From NCBI RefSeq assembly GCF_002812485.1, contig NZ_CP025003.1, forward strand, positions 2,356,001 through 2,420,000: a stretch of DNA of 64,000 nucleotides, given 5' to 3'. Under the pieces are notes generated by a model. It was not told the DNA's origin. It searched no databases and saw nothing but the letters and a program-made list of their open reading frames with translations. The translations under genes and the position numbers were made by a program. Of the stretch, positions 27,782-35,606 are shown in pieces; position 1 is the first letter of the stretch; the number at the start of each line of letters is the position of its first letter. The stretch is from Dickeya fangzhongdai (GTDB lineage: Bacteria > Pseudomonadota > Gammaproteobacteria > Enterobacterales > Enterobacteriaceae).

Positions 27782-29155
27782 TCAGGGGCGGGCGTTACTT
27801 TTGCTCCAGACGGCGAATGTCGTCAGCACTCTTTGCGGACTGGAAACGTACTGGGCGTAACCGGTCAGTCGCTCGGTCGACACCGAGGCAATAGAGCCGA
27901 AGACAAGGCCGTAAGCACTGCTGTCGTGTGTTTTCGGGAAGTCGCCGAATAAGGTTTGCGCACGTTTTTCCACACGGCTTGCTGCCGGCGTGTAGGAGGC
28001 CAGGTCGTAATAACGCGCCCACAGCACGCCGTTTGGCGAACTGGACAGTTTGCCGTTAGACCAGGACTGACCGGTTATGCGGGTGGCGGTAAAAAAATCC
28101 GCTGCGGCGTAAACCGACCGGCGTACCGCCGCGTTGGGATTCGGCAACGTCATCAAAAATTCCACGATTTTTGCGCTTTCTCCCGACGTCAGCGATGCCA
28201 TTTCGAAGGCCCGCGCGGCGGTTGGCTCCTGTGTCAGCACATCATGTTGCTGCCCCCAGACCGTCAGCGTACCGCCGATCGACACCTGATTGTCGAGCAG
28301 CCAGGTGACGCCTTTCGCCGCGCTCTGGGCAATGCTGTTGCGGGTACGGCTGTCGAGGAAAGCAAAATCGCTGTTACTGCCGTTGCCAATCTCATTTAAC
28401 AGCATAACCACCCTTAACATGGCATCGTCATTGATCGTAATGGCGTCATTGTATCCGCCCGCCAGCGGATAGACCCGCGGCCAGCCGCCGTTAGGGTACT
28501 GTGCGGCGAGAAGGTATTTTAGACCACGGACGATACCGGCCCGTATGCGGGTTGTATCGGCACCCTCTGCACGAGTAGCCTGTACTTTGGCGAGATAACG
28601 CAGTTCAGTGGTGGTTGACCCATTATCAATAGTGCCGACGTAGCGCCAGCGCCCGGACTCTGACGGATCAAGGTTGTCGATGGTGTACGATTGCCCTTTG
28701 GCGCGCTCGACGCCGGTATGCGGCATATTCTTGCCCCAGCCGCCAGAGGGGATTTGGAAACTCAATATGTCTCTGGCGATATTGAGCGCTTGCGCCGACT
28801 GATAATACGATGCCGGTTTATTCAGTGGCATGGTATCAAGGTCGTGCCCTTCGTCTGACGAGCGTGGCGCCGGTATGTTGGCTAGGTTATTTCGCTCGGC
28901 GGCGAGCGCTGCTTTATCTGAATTACGAGCGCTGATTGAGGTGTTGAGATAAGACATAAACTGCGATTGCAAGGTGGCGTTACCCAACGTGGCGATGCTT
29001 GCCGCGGTGAGCGGACTGGCTTGCACATTCTCGCGCAGATAGTCGATACAGTTCTGATTACACCCCACTGATGCTGCATGGGCCTGAATGTTGGCGGATA
29101 AACCGGCCAGCAGGCTCAAACTAATGAGCGACAGGCGAGTGAGTTTGTGTGACAT
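27782..29155 (-). CDS. pel10: Secreted pectate lyase, polysaccharide lyase family 10
   Basis: The mature protein matches PL10 pectate lyases, which cut polygalacturonate by beta-elimination with calcium in an (alpha/alpha) toroid fold. Motifs seen include LSFQIPSGGWGKNMPH, the TIDNGSTTTELRYLA block, YPNGGWPRVYPL and ITINDDAMLRVV. A signal peptide runs to about IQAHAAS. The start at 29155 (MSHKLTRLSL) follows GGAGG at 8 bases; 34 extra in-frame residues upstream are not supported. The 457-residue enzyme points to a plant-associated, pectinolytic lifestyle. The symbol follows Dickeya usage for its PL10 enzyme. No KdgR operator was found in the upstream 150 bases. Confidence 0.9.
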   Translation of the reverse strand: MSHKLTRLSLISLSLLAGLSANIQAHAASVGCNQNCIDYLRENVQASPLTAASIATLGNATLQSQFMSYLNTSISARNSDKAALAAERNNLANIPAPRSSDEGHDLDTMPLNKPASYYQSAQALNIARDILSFQIPSGGWGKNMPHTGVERAKGQSYTIDNLDPSESGRWRYVGTIDNGSTTTELRYLAKVQATRAEGADTTRIRAGIVRGLKYLLAAQYPNGGWPRVYPLAGGYNDAITINDDAMLRVVMLLNEIGNGSNSDFAFLDSRTRNSIAQSAAKGVTWLLDNQVSIGGTLTVWGQQHDVLTQEPTAARAFEMASLTSGESAKIVEFLMTLPNPNAAVRRSVYAAADFFTATRITGQSWSNGKLSSSPNGVLWARYYDLASYTPAASRVEKRAQTLFGDFPKTHDSSAYGLVFGSIASVSTERLTGYAQYVSSPQRVLTTFAVWSKSNARP

Positions 29156-29851
29156 ATACCAATCCTCCATGAACATGATGTTATTGCGTTTCCACCAATG
29201 AGTGACGGCGCATAAACGGGACATCCAATCCGTTAAGCGGTAGCTCCGCAATATCATTGAAGAAAATGAAGGATAGATAAAGCGCTAGCTTTTCCTATCG
29301 CATTCTGATTTTCCAAAGACGAGAAGCAAGTCACTAAAGAAGTGGGGACTGGAAATATTTGCCTAAACCGCCTCATGTTAAAGCGGAGTTTTACGATCAG
29401 GCACCTAACCCCTGCGGCAGGAAACTGAAGTCGTGCTGGAGTATCTCCTCTACCAGTCTGGGGCTGGGGGAATTTCAATACAGTGTATCGTGATGTGCTG
29501 GTGTCATATGTGTAGGCGGTTAAGCTATCATTTTGATAACAAGTACGAAATAGAATAAGGCGTTAGCCAACTGATGGGGTTTTGATTATCATAAGAAAAT
29601 ATACATAGTTTTGAGGTAAATCATCAATGCGTTTGCCCGAAGGCGGCTTGCACGGTGCTGAACCCAGGCATCTGCAATGGTAATCCTGAAATAACGGTAT
29701 TGAGACTCCTTCCGAGTCCTACGCGATGTATGGTTGCTCGTCTTATCATGGGGGGAGTGCCTTGCGATTGGCGTGTGGGGAACGGGAAGCGGTTATTCTT
29801 CATACGCTACATTTTACTTTTAAGCTCATTTTAGAGAGGGGTAATTAAATC
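29156..29851. other. Gap with no recognised gene
   Basis: The 696 bases hold no ORF with a ribosome site. Composition shifts from mixed to AT-rich toward 29.85 kb. It likely carries the pectate lyase promoter on one side and remnants of inserted DNA on the other. Confidence 0.45.
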
Positions 29852-31048
29852 GTGGGGATTTACATTGATAATGCAGTAATAGCAGAAATTGAGAAAACAA
29901 ATATTCTTATCTCCAGTAAGATATCTAAAAACAAAAAACATGATATTAATAATTTAATTGATGAAGGAGAAAAAGAAAGATTTTTGGATTTTGTGTTGTG
30001 GGCGGCATGGAGTAAATTCTATCATTTTTTAACTTTAGATAACTATTCTTTTGATAAAAACACTCTTTTTAATCAAGAATACATGTCAGAGCAAATAAGG
30101 TTTTCTCGCAAAGATTATAATGATCAAAAGGTTGTTTTTTTATCAAATTTACTAAGGGTTATGTATGAATATTTTTTCTGGACGGGTAAGGAAATAGGGC
30201 ATACATTCCTTGATTACGATACGCTAACAGAATTGCATAATTCATTTTACGAAGGTGATTCTATAGGTTTACAGTTTAAATGGATTAGGGATAATTTATC
30301 AGTTTCTTTAGTTCAGTGGATGTTGAAAAGCGATGATTTTATTAAAGCTAAATCACTAGTAATGGATGTGGATAATGAAATAAGAAAGCTCGATGACGTT
30401 GTAAAGGAGAAAGCTACCTCCTTCTCATCCGATGTTTCAAATATGTATACCAATGCTCAGCAGACTATAAAGCAAGATAAAGAAACTATAGTTCACATGG
30501 TCGATGATATAAAGACCAAGGTTAGAGAAATAAATGCACTTGATGATAAAGTTAGCCGCCTTAGAACAGAGTATAACTTTGTTGGGTTAAGCTCTGGTTT
30601 TAATAAAATAAAAGAAAAAAAAGAAGAGGAGTTAAGGAAGGTAGAGGTTTATTACCAAAACCTGTTTGGTTGTATATTTATCGCTCCTGTTATTGTGTTT
30701 ATTTTACATTTTATTAAATCTGACTTTTATCCTACTGATTATTCTGCATTGTTTCTTTTTTTTCCTCTTTTAACTGTTGAGTTGGCATTGATTTATTTTT
30801 TTAGATTGTCATATTTGGAGGCTAAGTCAATAAGAACTCAACTGGTACAAATAGAGTTAAGACTGAGTTTGTGTGCCTTTATTGAAGGCTATGTTGATTA
30901 TCGTAAAAAAGTTGAAATGAAAGAGCCTGATCTTTTTAAACTTTTTGATTCCATGATATTTAGCCCAATTCAAGTTAATGAGAATAACATACCATCAATG
31001 TTTGATGGTGTTGAGGCAATTGCTAATTTGGTTGATAAGGTAAAATAA
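29852..31048 (+). CDS. AT-rich orphan gene: coiled-coil protein with two membrane segments
   Basis: The 398-residue product matches no family I recognise. Its N-terminal half is helical and charged. A coiled coil runs about residues 170-265 (KAKSLVMDVDNEIRKLDDVV, VSRLRTEYNF). Two hydrophobic segments follow near 275-290 and 300-325 (FIAPVIVFILHFIK, LFFFPLLTVELALIYFF-like), then a soluble tail. The GTG start has the ribosome site AGAGAGGGG. By eye the GC content is about a third, far below its neighbours at over half, and codons end mostly in A/T: signs of recent transfer. It resembles in build some membrane-anchored phage-defence or stress effectors, but no catalytic motif was found. Confidence 0.8.
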   Translation: MGIYIDNAVIAEIEKTNILISSKISKNKKHDINNLIDEGEKERFLDFVLWAAWSKFYHFLTLDNYSFDKNTLFNQEYMSEQIRFSRKDYNDQKVVFLSNLLRVMYEYFFWTGKEIGHTFLDYDTLTELHNSFYEGDSIGLQFKWIRDNLSVSLVQWMLKSDDFIKAKSLVMDVDNEIRKLDDVVKEKATSFSSDVSNMYTNAQQTIKQDKETIVHMVDDIKTKVREINALDDKVSRLRTEYNFVGLSSGFNKIKEKKEEELRKVEVYYQNLFGCIFIAPVIVFILHFIKSDFYPTDYSALFLFFPLLTVELALIYFFRLSYLEAKSIRTQLVQIELRLSLCAFIEGYVDYRKKVEMKEPDLFKLFDSMIFSPIQVNENNIPSMFDGVEAIANLVDKVK

Positions 31049-31058
31049 TAGGTTTTTT

Positions 31059-31262
31059 ATGCATTTTAACTCAATCAACGCCCTAGTCAGTGTTGGCACC
31101 AAAGCCAAACTTGAAACCCGTAACGGTAAGGTATGGAAAGTCTACCACTAGACCGAACTGTAAGAACAAATTGCATTGATTGAGTAGGCAGATAAAAATG
31201 TGATTGATGATGTCCCGGGGGTTATCTACTGCACATCCCAAATGAAGGAAAGCATGGGCTAA
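31059..31262 (+). pseudogene. Broken 67-codon gene with three in-frame stops
   Basis: From the ATG at 31059 one frame reads MHFNSINALVSVGTKAKLET then NGKVWKVYH, TAG (31149), TEL, TAA (31161), EQIALIE, TAG (31185), ADKNVIDDVPGVIYCTSQMK and ends MG at 31262. The sequence on both sides of each stop is coding-like in the same frame, so this is a decayed gene and not chance. It sits 10 bases after the AT-rich gene. The family is unknown; it looks phage- or plasmid-like. Two of the three stops are amber. Confidence 0.6.
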
Positions 31263-31611
31263 AAGCGGTGCGTGATGCGCAAAGACTTTGACCTAACTCT
31301 CTGATACGCGGTAAATCCCTAAAGATACCGGTACGTGCTCAAAATTCGCTCCGGTTTTTTATTGGGCAGTCCTCAAGCCGTATGGTTCACCCTGCGGCTT
31401 TTTTATTTCCTACCGCGCGCTGATGGTTAATGTCGTTCCGTAATCGTCGATAGTTCTCATTTTTTGTTACATCCTTGTTATTGAAAGGCCTATCTTGCGA
31501 TAGATAATGATGATTATCCAGCCCGCTGCGATTTACACCGGGTACGGGTTTTCGGACAAATTTCGGACATTTTCGGATATTGAAAAATAAATCGTTAAAA
31601 ATCAATGCTAT
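31263..31611. other. Gap between pseudogene and SdsR
   Basis: No gene is supported. CGCTCCGGTTTTTTAT (near 31349) and CTGCGGCTTTTTTAT (near 31393) look like terminator tails. Direct TTTCGGACA-type repeats occur at 31550-31577. Confidence 0.45.
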
Positions 31612-31715
31612 AAAAAAAGACCGAACACGATTCCTGTGCCCGGTCTAGGGAAATGGCTCTTGGGAGAGAGCCGTGCGCTAAAAGTTGGCATTTGTTGCGG
31701 GTTGCATCACAGCCC
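31612..31715 (-). ncRNA. sdsR: Small RNA SdsR (RyeB)
   Basis: The minus strand reads the conserved SdsR core: ATGCCAACTTTTAGCGCACG, GCTCTCTCCCAAGAGC, CATTTCCCTAGACCG and a terminator stem GACCGGGCAC...GTGTTCGGTC with a T7 tail. This is the highly conserved sigmaS-dependent, Hfq-bound regulator of enterobacteria, about 104 nt long as in E. coli; the 5' end is set from the promoter. It lies next to yebY, as in E. coli, which supports the call. Its known targets include outer-membrane and mismatch repair mRNAs. Confidence 0.92.
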
Positions 31716-31720
31716 GCACT

Positions 31721-31730
31721 TTAAGCGTAG
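31721..31730 (-). promoter_or_regulatory. SigmaS -10 element of sdsR
   Basis: The minus strand CTACGCTTAA matches the sigmaS extended -10 (KCTAYRCTTAA), 6-9 bases before the predicted RNA start. Confidence 0.8.
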
Positions 31731-31861
31731 ACGACTCACTTTTGTTTTCCAGTCTGGCCCGGTTTTTGACGGCCAATTCTGAAACAATCTGTACACTTTG
31801 TGACAACCAGCGCAAACCCGCGTATTTGCGATCCACACTCGCTTCAGGAGTGCTATATGCG

Positions 31862-32200
31862 CTACTGACAGAGGTCTTTGGCCCGGTCGATAAAGGGTTG
31901 CAGACTCATTTTTTGCCCCGGATTCTGCGGGTCGTCCAGAAGAATGGTTTCCAGCGGGCGAGCATTCACCTTGCCGGTGTTGACCTGCTCACGCGCCACG
32001 TCATTGAGCGGATATTGCACCAGCGTACTGGGATTGATCACGTACATGGCATGGCCGGGGCGGCAGATCAACTGAACTTCTTCACGGTTGAACGCCCAGC
32101 GCGGACCATATTCCAGCTTGCTCAGGTTAGCCAGTTGCGGCGCGGCCAACGCCTGCGCAGACAGCACAGAGACAATAAGCGACAGTACTACTTTTTTCAT
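31862..32200 (-). CDS. yebY: YebY family exported protein (DUF2511)
   Basis: The 112-residue product has a signal peptide ([20 protein letters not shown]) and the YebY core [30 protein letters not shown] and [14 protein letters not shown]. Two cysteines (ICRP and DLCQ at the end) can form a disulfide. In E. coli it is the third gene of yobA-yebZ-yebY and is linked to copper. Here it is separated from copCD by about 11 kb and faces the other way, while keeping sdsR as neighbour. The start follows AATATCACA, a weak ribosome site. Confidence 0.93.
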   Translation of the reverse strand: MKKVVLSLIVSVLSAQALAAPQLANLSKLEYGPRWAFNREEVQLICRPGHAMYVINPSTLVQYPLNDVAREQVNTGKVNARPLETILLDDPQNPGQKMSLQPFIDRAKDLCQ

Positions 32201-32714
32201 TGTGATATTCCATGTAAAGCTCCCCAGACGGGAGATGACCTCAGGTCTACCGCCGGGCGAAACGAGACACACCACTGAGAGACGGCGAGTCGCAGGCCCG
32301 GAAAGGCGATCATAACGGCCGGGTTTGATGAAGTCGAGTCGGCCAGACCGGCATTGATCTTATCCATGAGCAGGCAAGTTGCCGAAGAAGAGGAAGAAGG
32401 CGGCGTTATCTGCGGGGCGATGGAAACGTAGCGGTGATTTTCTTGCCAGAGGCGCGGTGTAACAACAGGTGAGTGACCATGCAATACCTGTTTGCAAGGT
32501 GATCAGTTATCTGATTTTACGTTCCGGTTTCCCACCAGTACAGCTGAATGATGCGCTATATCTTCATCGTTATTGCCTATTGAATGAATAATTATATTCA
32601 GAATGCGTGTTTGTTTACCTGGCGGATTATTCTCGTATAATTCACGGCGAAGTTTTTAGAGCGATGATTATCGGTCATCGATGGCGTTAAATTAAACAGG
32701 GAGTCGAGGTGGTA
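32201..32714. other. Gap between yebY and the cupin gene
   Basis: No gene is supported. It is a divergent promoter region; the last 150 bases are AT-rich. An open frame on the minus strand (to 32484) has atypical codons and no ribosome site and is left out. Confidence 0.45.
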
Positions 32715-33158
32715 ATGAGTAAATTTAAAATATTCTTATTTATGGTTATAGCATCGTTAATGCCGTTGAAAGGCATAGCAGAAACGTCAACCCAGCCTTC
32801 GCGTATCCCGGCAATTAAACTCATCACCACACCGGATAACCATTCTGCTTATCTGAAAGGCAGCATTCCTGCGCTGGACAAAATACCCGCGCAAAATTTC
32901 TGGATTAATAACTCGGTTGAAGAGTGGGAAAAAAACACGCATCCGGCGCCGAGAAAACAGTATGTTATTACACTGAAAGGTAAGCTGAAATTCAAAGTCA
33001 GCGACGGTTCTACGTTTATTCTGTCGCCGGGAACGGTTCTGCTGGCTGAGGATACTAATGGCGAAGGGCACAGTTGGGAACTGATAGACGGTGACGAATG
33101 GGTCAGGATTTATATTCCGATGACCGATAATAATGATTATTTTGTGGCCGACAAATAA
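32715..33158 (+). CDS. Secreted cupin-like protein
   Basis: The 147-residue product has a signal peptide (MSKFKIFLFMVIASLMPLKG) and a single cupin-type barrel: RKQYVITLKGKLKFKVSDGS then FILSPGTVLLAEDTNGEGHS, the usual position of cupin motif 2. The metal-binding histidines are mostly missing in motif 1, so it may bind a ligand and not act as an enzyme. The ATG at 32715 has GAGG five bases upstream. There is no operon partner. Similar small exported cupins are found in enterobacteria, with no known role. Confidence 0.75.
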   Translation: MSKFKIFLFMVIASLMPLKGIAETSTQPSRIPAIKLITTPDNHSAYLKGSIPALDKIPAQNFWINNSVEEWEKNTHPAPRKQYVITLKGKLKFKVSDGSTFILSPGTVLLAEDTNGEGHSWELIDGDEWVRIYIPMTDNNDYFVADK

Positions 33159-33500
33159 TCGTCTCTGGCCTGCCGCAGGCTGATAGCACAGTTAGCGTAT
33201 TCATGTTGATACGGGTATTGAGAGCGCTCGGAATGATTGTTCGGGCGCTTTTTTATTTCCGGTAAAAGATTGTGGTTATTTTTTGTTTGGCGTGATTGTC
33301 AATTTGCTGTCACTCCCTCGTGACATTGTCTATCTTGTTAGGCTGCGGTATTGAGCCATAACCGCCAGAAGCGGCGTAAAACGCTGCGGTAAAGTAAGCG
33401 ATGCATCTTATGCTACGCTTTTATAGGCATAACCACTAACCACGGGTACACATTATTATTGCGGGACACCGCCTAATGTGCGACTGATAGAGAGGATACG
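33159..33500. other. Gap before the YeaQ/YmgE gene
   Basis: Besides the terminator at 33223 it holds only AT-rich promoter-like sequence. No gene is seen. Confidence 0.45.
33223..33254 (+). terminator. Terminator after the cupin gene
   Basis: AGCGCTCG pairs with CGGGCGCT (one G-T pair) around an 11-base loop, followed by six Ts. Confidence 0.8.
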
Positions 33501-33749
33501 ATGGGAATCATTTCATGGGTTATTTTCGGTCTTATTGCCGGCATTCTGGCAAAGTGGATCATGCCGGGTAGAGATGGCGGTGGTTTTATCATGACCGTGT
33601 TGCTGGGCGTGGTCGGTGCGGTGGTCGGCGGTTGGATCAGCACGCTCTTTGGTTTTGGTAAAGTCGATGGCTTTAATTTCGGCAGTTTTGCGGTGGCGGT
33701 AATCGGCGCCATTGTGGTGTTATGGGTTTACCGTAAAGTACGTAACTGA
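33501..33749 (+). CDS. YeaQ/YmgE (GlsB, transglycosylase-associated) membrane protein
   Basis: The 82-residue protein has three hydrophobic segments and family marks: MGIISWVIFGLIAGILAKW, GGGFIMTVLLGVVGAVVGGW and a C-terminal GAIVVLWVYRK. The family is small, stress-linked and in the inner membrane; its role is unsettled. The ATG is preceded by GAGAGGATACG. It stands alone, converging on the ABC importer operon. Confidence 0.9.
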   Translation: MGIISWVIFGLIAGILAKWIMPGRDGGGFIMTVLLGVVGAVVGGWISTLFGFGKVDGFNFGSFAVAVIGAIVVLWVYRKVRN

Positions 33750-33824
33750 TGCGGGGAACCGACAGTATTCCGCCAGATAGCCGCGTTTTTTGTCTGCCAT
33801 AACCAACCAGATATCATTCGATAG

Positions 33825-33856
33825 CATCAGGTTGTGCAATATTGCACAACCTGATG
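33825..33856. repeat. Perfect 32-base palindrome
   Basis: CATCAGGTTGTGCAAT is followed directly by its exact reverse complement, with no loop, between the converging YeaQ/YmgE gene and the ABC operon. It may be a bidirectional terminator or a protein site. TTTTA follows on the + strand. Confidence 0.9.
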
Positions 33857-33863
33857 TCGCCTT

Positions 33864-35606
33864 TTATCGTCGTGACCATTGGCTGAGCGAAACAGCCAGT
33901 ACCGATAGCAGAATCAATGCGGAAACGGGCGGTAATACTGTCCAGACAGCGCGTTCGACATAGGGCATGCCTTCCGCCAGCACGCGTCCCCATTCCGGCG
34001 TCGGCGGTTGTTCGCCTAATCCCAGAAAACCCAGCGATGCCAGCGCCAGTGCGATGCCGGGTAGACGTAGCATGGCATGGCGGGTGACCGGCCCGATCAG
34101 CGCGGGAATCACATAGCGTATCAGGCACCGGAGACGACTGATGCCAAACAGCGGCGTGATGCGAATATACGGTTGGGCGGTGATTTCGGTCACCAGCGAC
34201 GCGGTGTGTGCCGCCAGCGGCGCCCAGGCAACCAGCGCCACGGCAAGCGCCGCGCCTGATGTGGAAGGGCCGTACAACGCGGCGACCACCATGCCGGCGA
34301 TCACCGGCGGCATGGCGTTGGCTACTTCGGCCGGGCCGCTGAACAGCCGTGGAAACAGCCCGAAAAGCAGGCCGAGTAGCAGGCAGCAGAGTGTCACCGC
34401 CAGCGCGGTAAACAGGGTGGATAGCGCACCGTGCGCAACCCGCGCCAGCATGTCGCGGCCGGTGGCGTCAGCGCCGAACGGTAACGACCAGTCAGGCGAC
34501 TGCAGACGGGCAAAGTCGGAACCGAAGGGATCACGCGGCAGGCCGGTAATCACGATCGCCGCCAGCAGCAACGCGATGAACAGCGGCAGACGATAATGAC
34601 GACGCGTCACTTTAATGGCGCTGGCGGGCGTAGAAAGGGAGCCGTTTTCCAGCGCATGACCAAGCAGACAGCGGCGCAGCAGCGTCGACCCCATCCCGGC
34701 GATCACCGCGATAACCAGTAGAATCAGCACGCCGCATTGCAACGCCGGCAGATCCTGAGCCGCCGCCGCACCCAGCGTTGCCCGCCCCAGCCCGGGAATG
34801 GCAAACACCTTTTCCACCGCGACCGCGCCGCCGGTCAGCCCGACCAGTACCAGACTGACCTGCGGCAGAATAGCGGGCAGGGCGCGACGAACTACGCCCA
34901 GCAGGCAGTCTCGGCGGGAAAAACCAGCCATCTGCCAGGTCAGCAACCAGGGCTCGCTGAATGTGCTGGTCAACGCATCGCTGAACAGTTTACCCAGCAA
35001 GCCGCCCGCCGGAATACCCAACGCCAGCGCGGGGAGAATCAGGTGTTGCCATGATTGCCAGCCATAAGGCGGCAACAGCTTCAGCCAGACCGCGCCGACG
35101 ATCAGCAGGAACGACGCCAGCAGAAACTCCGGCATGGCGGTGAAGGCGGTGGCTAGCGCCCCGTTGCTGCGCCGGTTATCGCCGGCCAGCCCGCGCTGCA
35201 GGGTTGGCCAGCTCAGCAGCAGGGCCAACAGGAGCGCCACCGCCAGTGCCGCCAGCATCAGTGTGAGCGACACGCCTGCGGCATCCAGCATACCGGGCAA
35301 CACCGGCTTGCCGGATACCCAGGATAGGCCGGCATCGCCGTGCAATAAACCGGCTAACCAGTGCTTCAGCAACGCCCACGGCCCCTGCGCCAGCCCCAGA
35401 TGCTGACGAATGGCATCCAGCGCTTCCGCCGTGGCTTCCTGTTCGCTGGAGCGGGCGCGCAGCAGGCTGAGCGCCGGATCGGTGTCAGACAGCCAGGGCA
35501 GCAGCCCGATCAATACGATGATGGTCAGGGCGGTCAACAGGCGCGAGGTCATGACCAGCAGCAATGGTTGCAGTTCTGCCGGTAACCGAAACCGCGTATC
35601 GCTCAT
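33864..35606 (-). CDS. ABC importer permease: two DppB/DppC-type halves fused
   Basis: The 580-residue chain joins two permease domains that are normally separate genes (peptide/nickel/opine family). Residues about 1-310 match the DppB-like half and end with an EAA-type loop (AGFSRRDCLLGVVRRALPAI). Residues about 330-580 match the DppC-like half (PFGADATGRDMLARVAHG, then loop FGISRLRCLIRYVIPALIG). There is no frameshift in the joint, and the frame is open through it. It overlaps the binding-protein gene by 4 bases. The operon order ATPase-ATPase-binding protein-permease is unusual. A Zur box at the operon head suggests zinc or zinc-chelate uptake. Confidence 0.9.
   Translation of the reverse strand: MSDTRFRLPAELQPLLLVMTSRLLTALTIIVLIGLLPWLSDTDPALSLLRARSSEQEATAEALDAIRQHLGLAQGPWALLKHWLAGLLHGDAGLSWVSGKPVLPGMLDAAGVSLTLMLAALAVALLLALLLSWPTLQRGLAGDNRRSNGALATAFTAMPEFLLASFLLIVGAVWLKLLPPYGWQSWQHLILPALALGIPAGGLLGKLFSDALTSTFSEPWLLTWQMAGFSRRDCLLGVVRRALPAILPQVSLVLVGLTGGAVAVEKVFAIPGLGRATLGAAAAQDLPALQCGVLILLVIAVIAGMGSTLLRRCLLGHALENGSLSTPASAIKVTRRHYRLPLFIALLLAAIVITGLPRDPFGSDFARLQSPDWSLPFGADATGRDMLARVAHGALSTLFTALAVTLCCLLLGLLFGLFPRLFSGPAEVANAMPPVIAGMVVAALYGPSTSGAALAVALVAWAPLAAHTASLVTEITAQPYIRITPLFGISRLRCLIRYVIPALIGPVTRHAMLRLPGIALALASLGFLGLGEQPPTPEWGRVLAEGMPYVERAVWTVLPPVSALILLSVLAVSLSQWSRR

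Noticed and set aside
29156..29330. KdgR operator for the pectate lyase
   Set aside because: No sequence near the expected GAAAY...GTTTC pattern on either strand.
29258..29851. Remnant of an insertion sequence or integrase
   Set aside because: No transposase or integrase motif and no terminal inverted repeats could be read.
32197..32484. Minus-strand frame upstream of yebY
   Set aside because: No ribosome site, odd residue mix, overlaps the yebY start.
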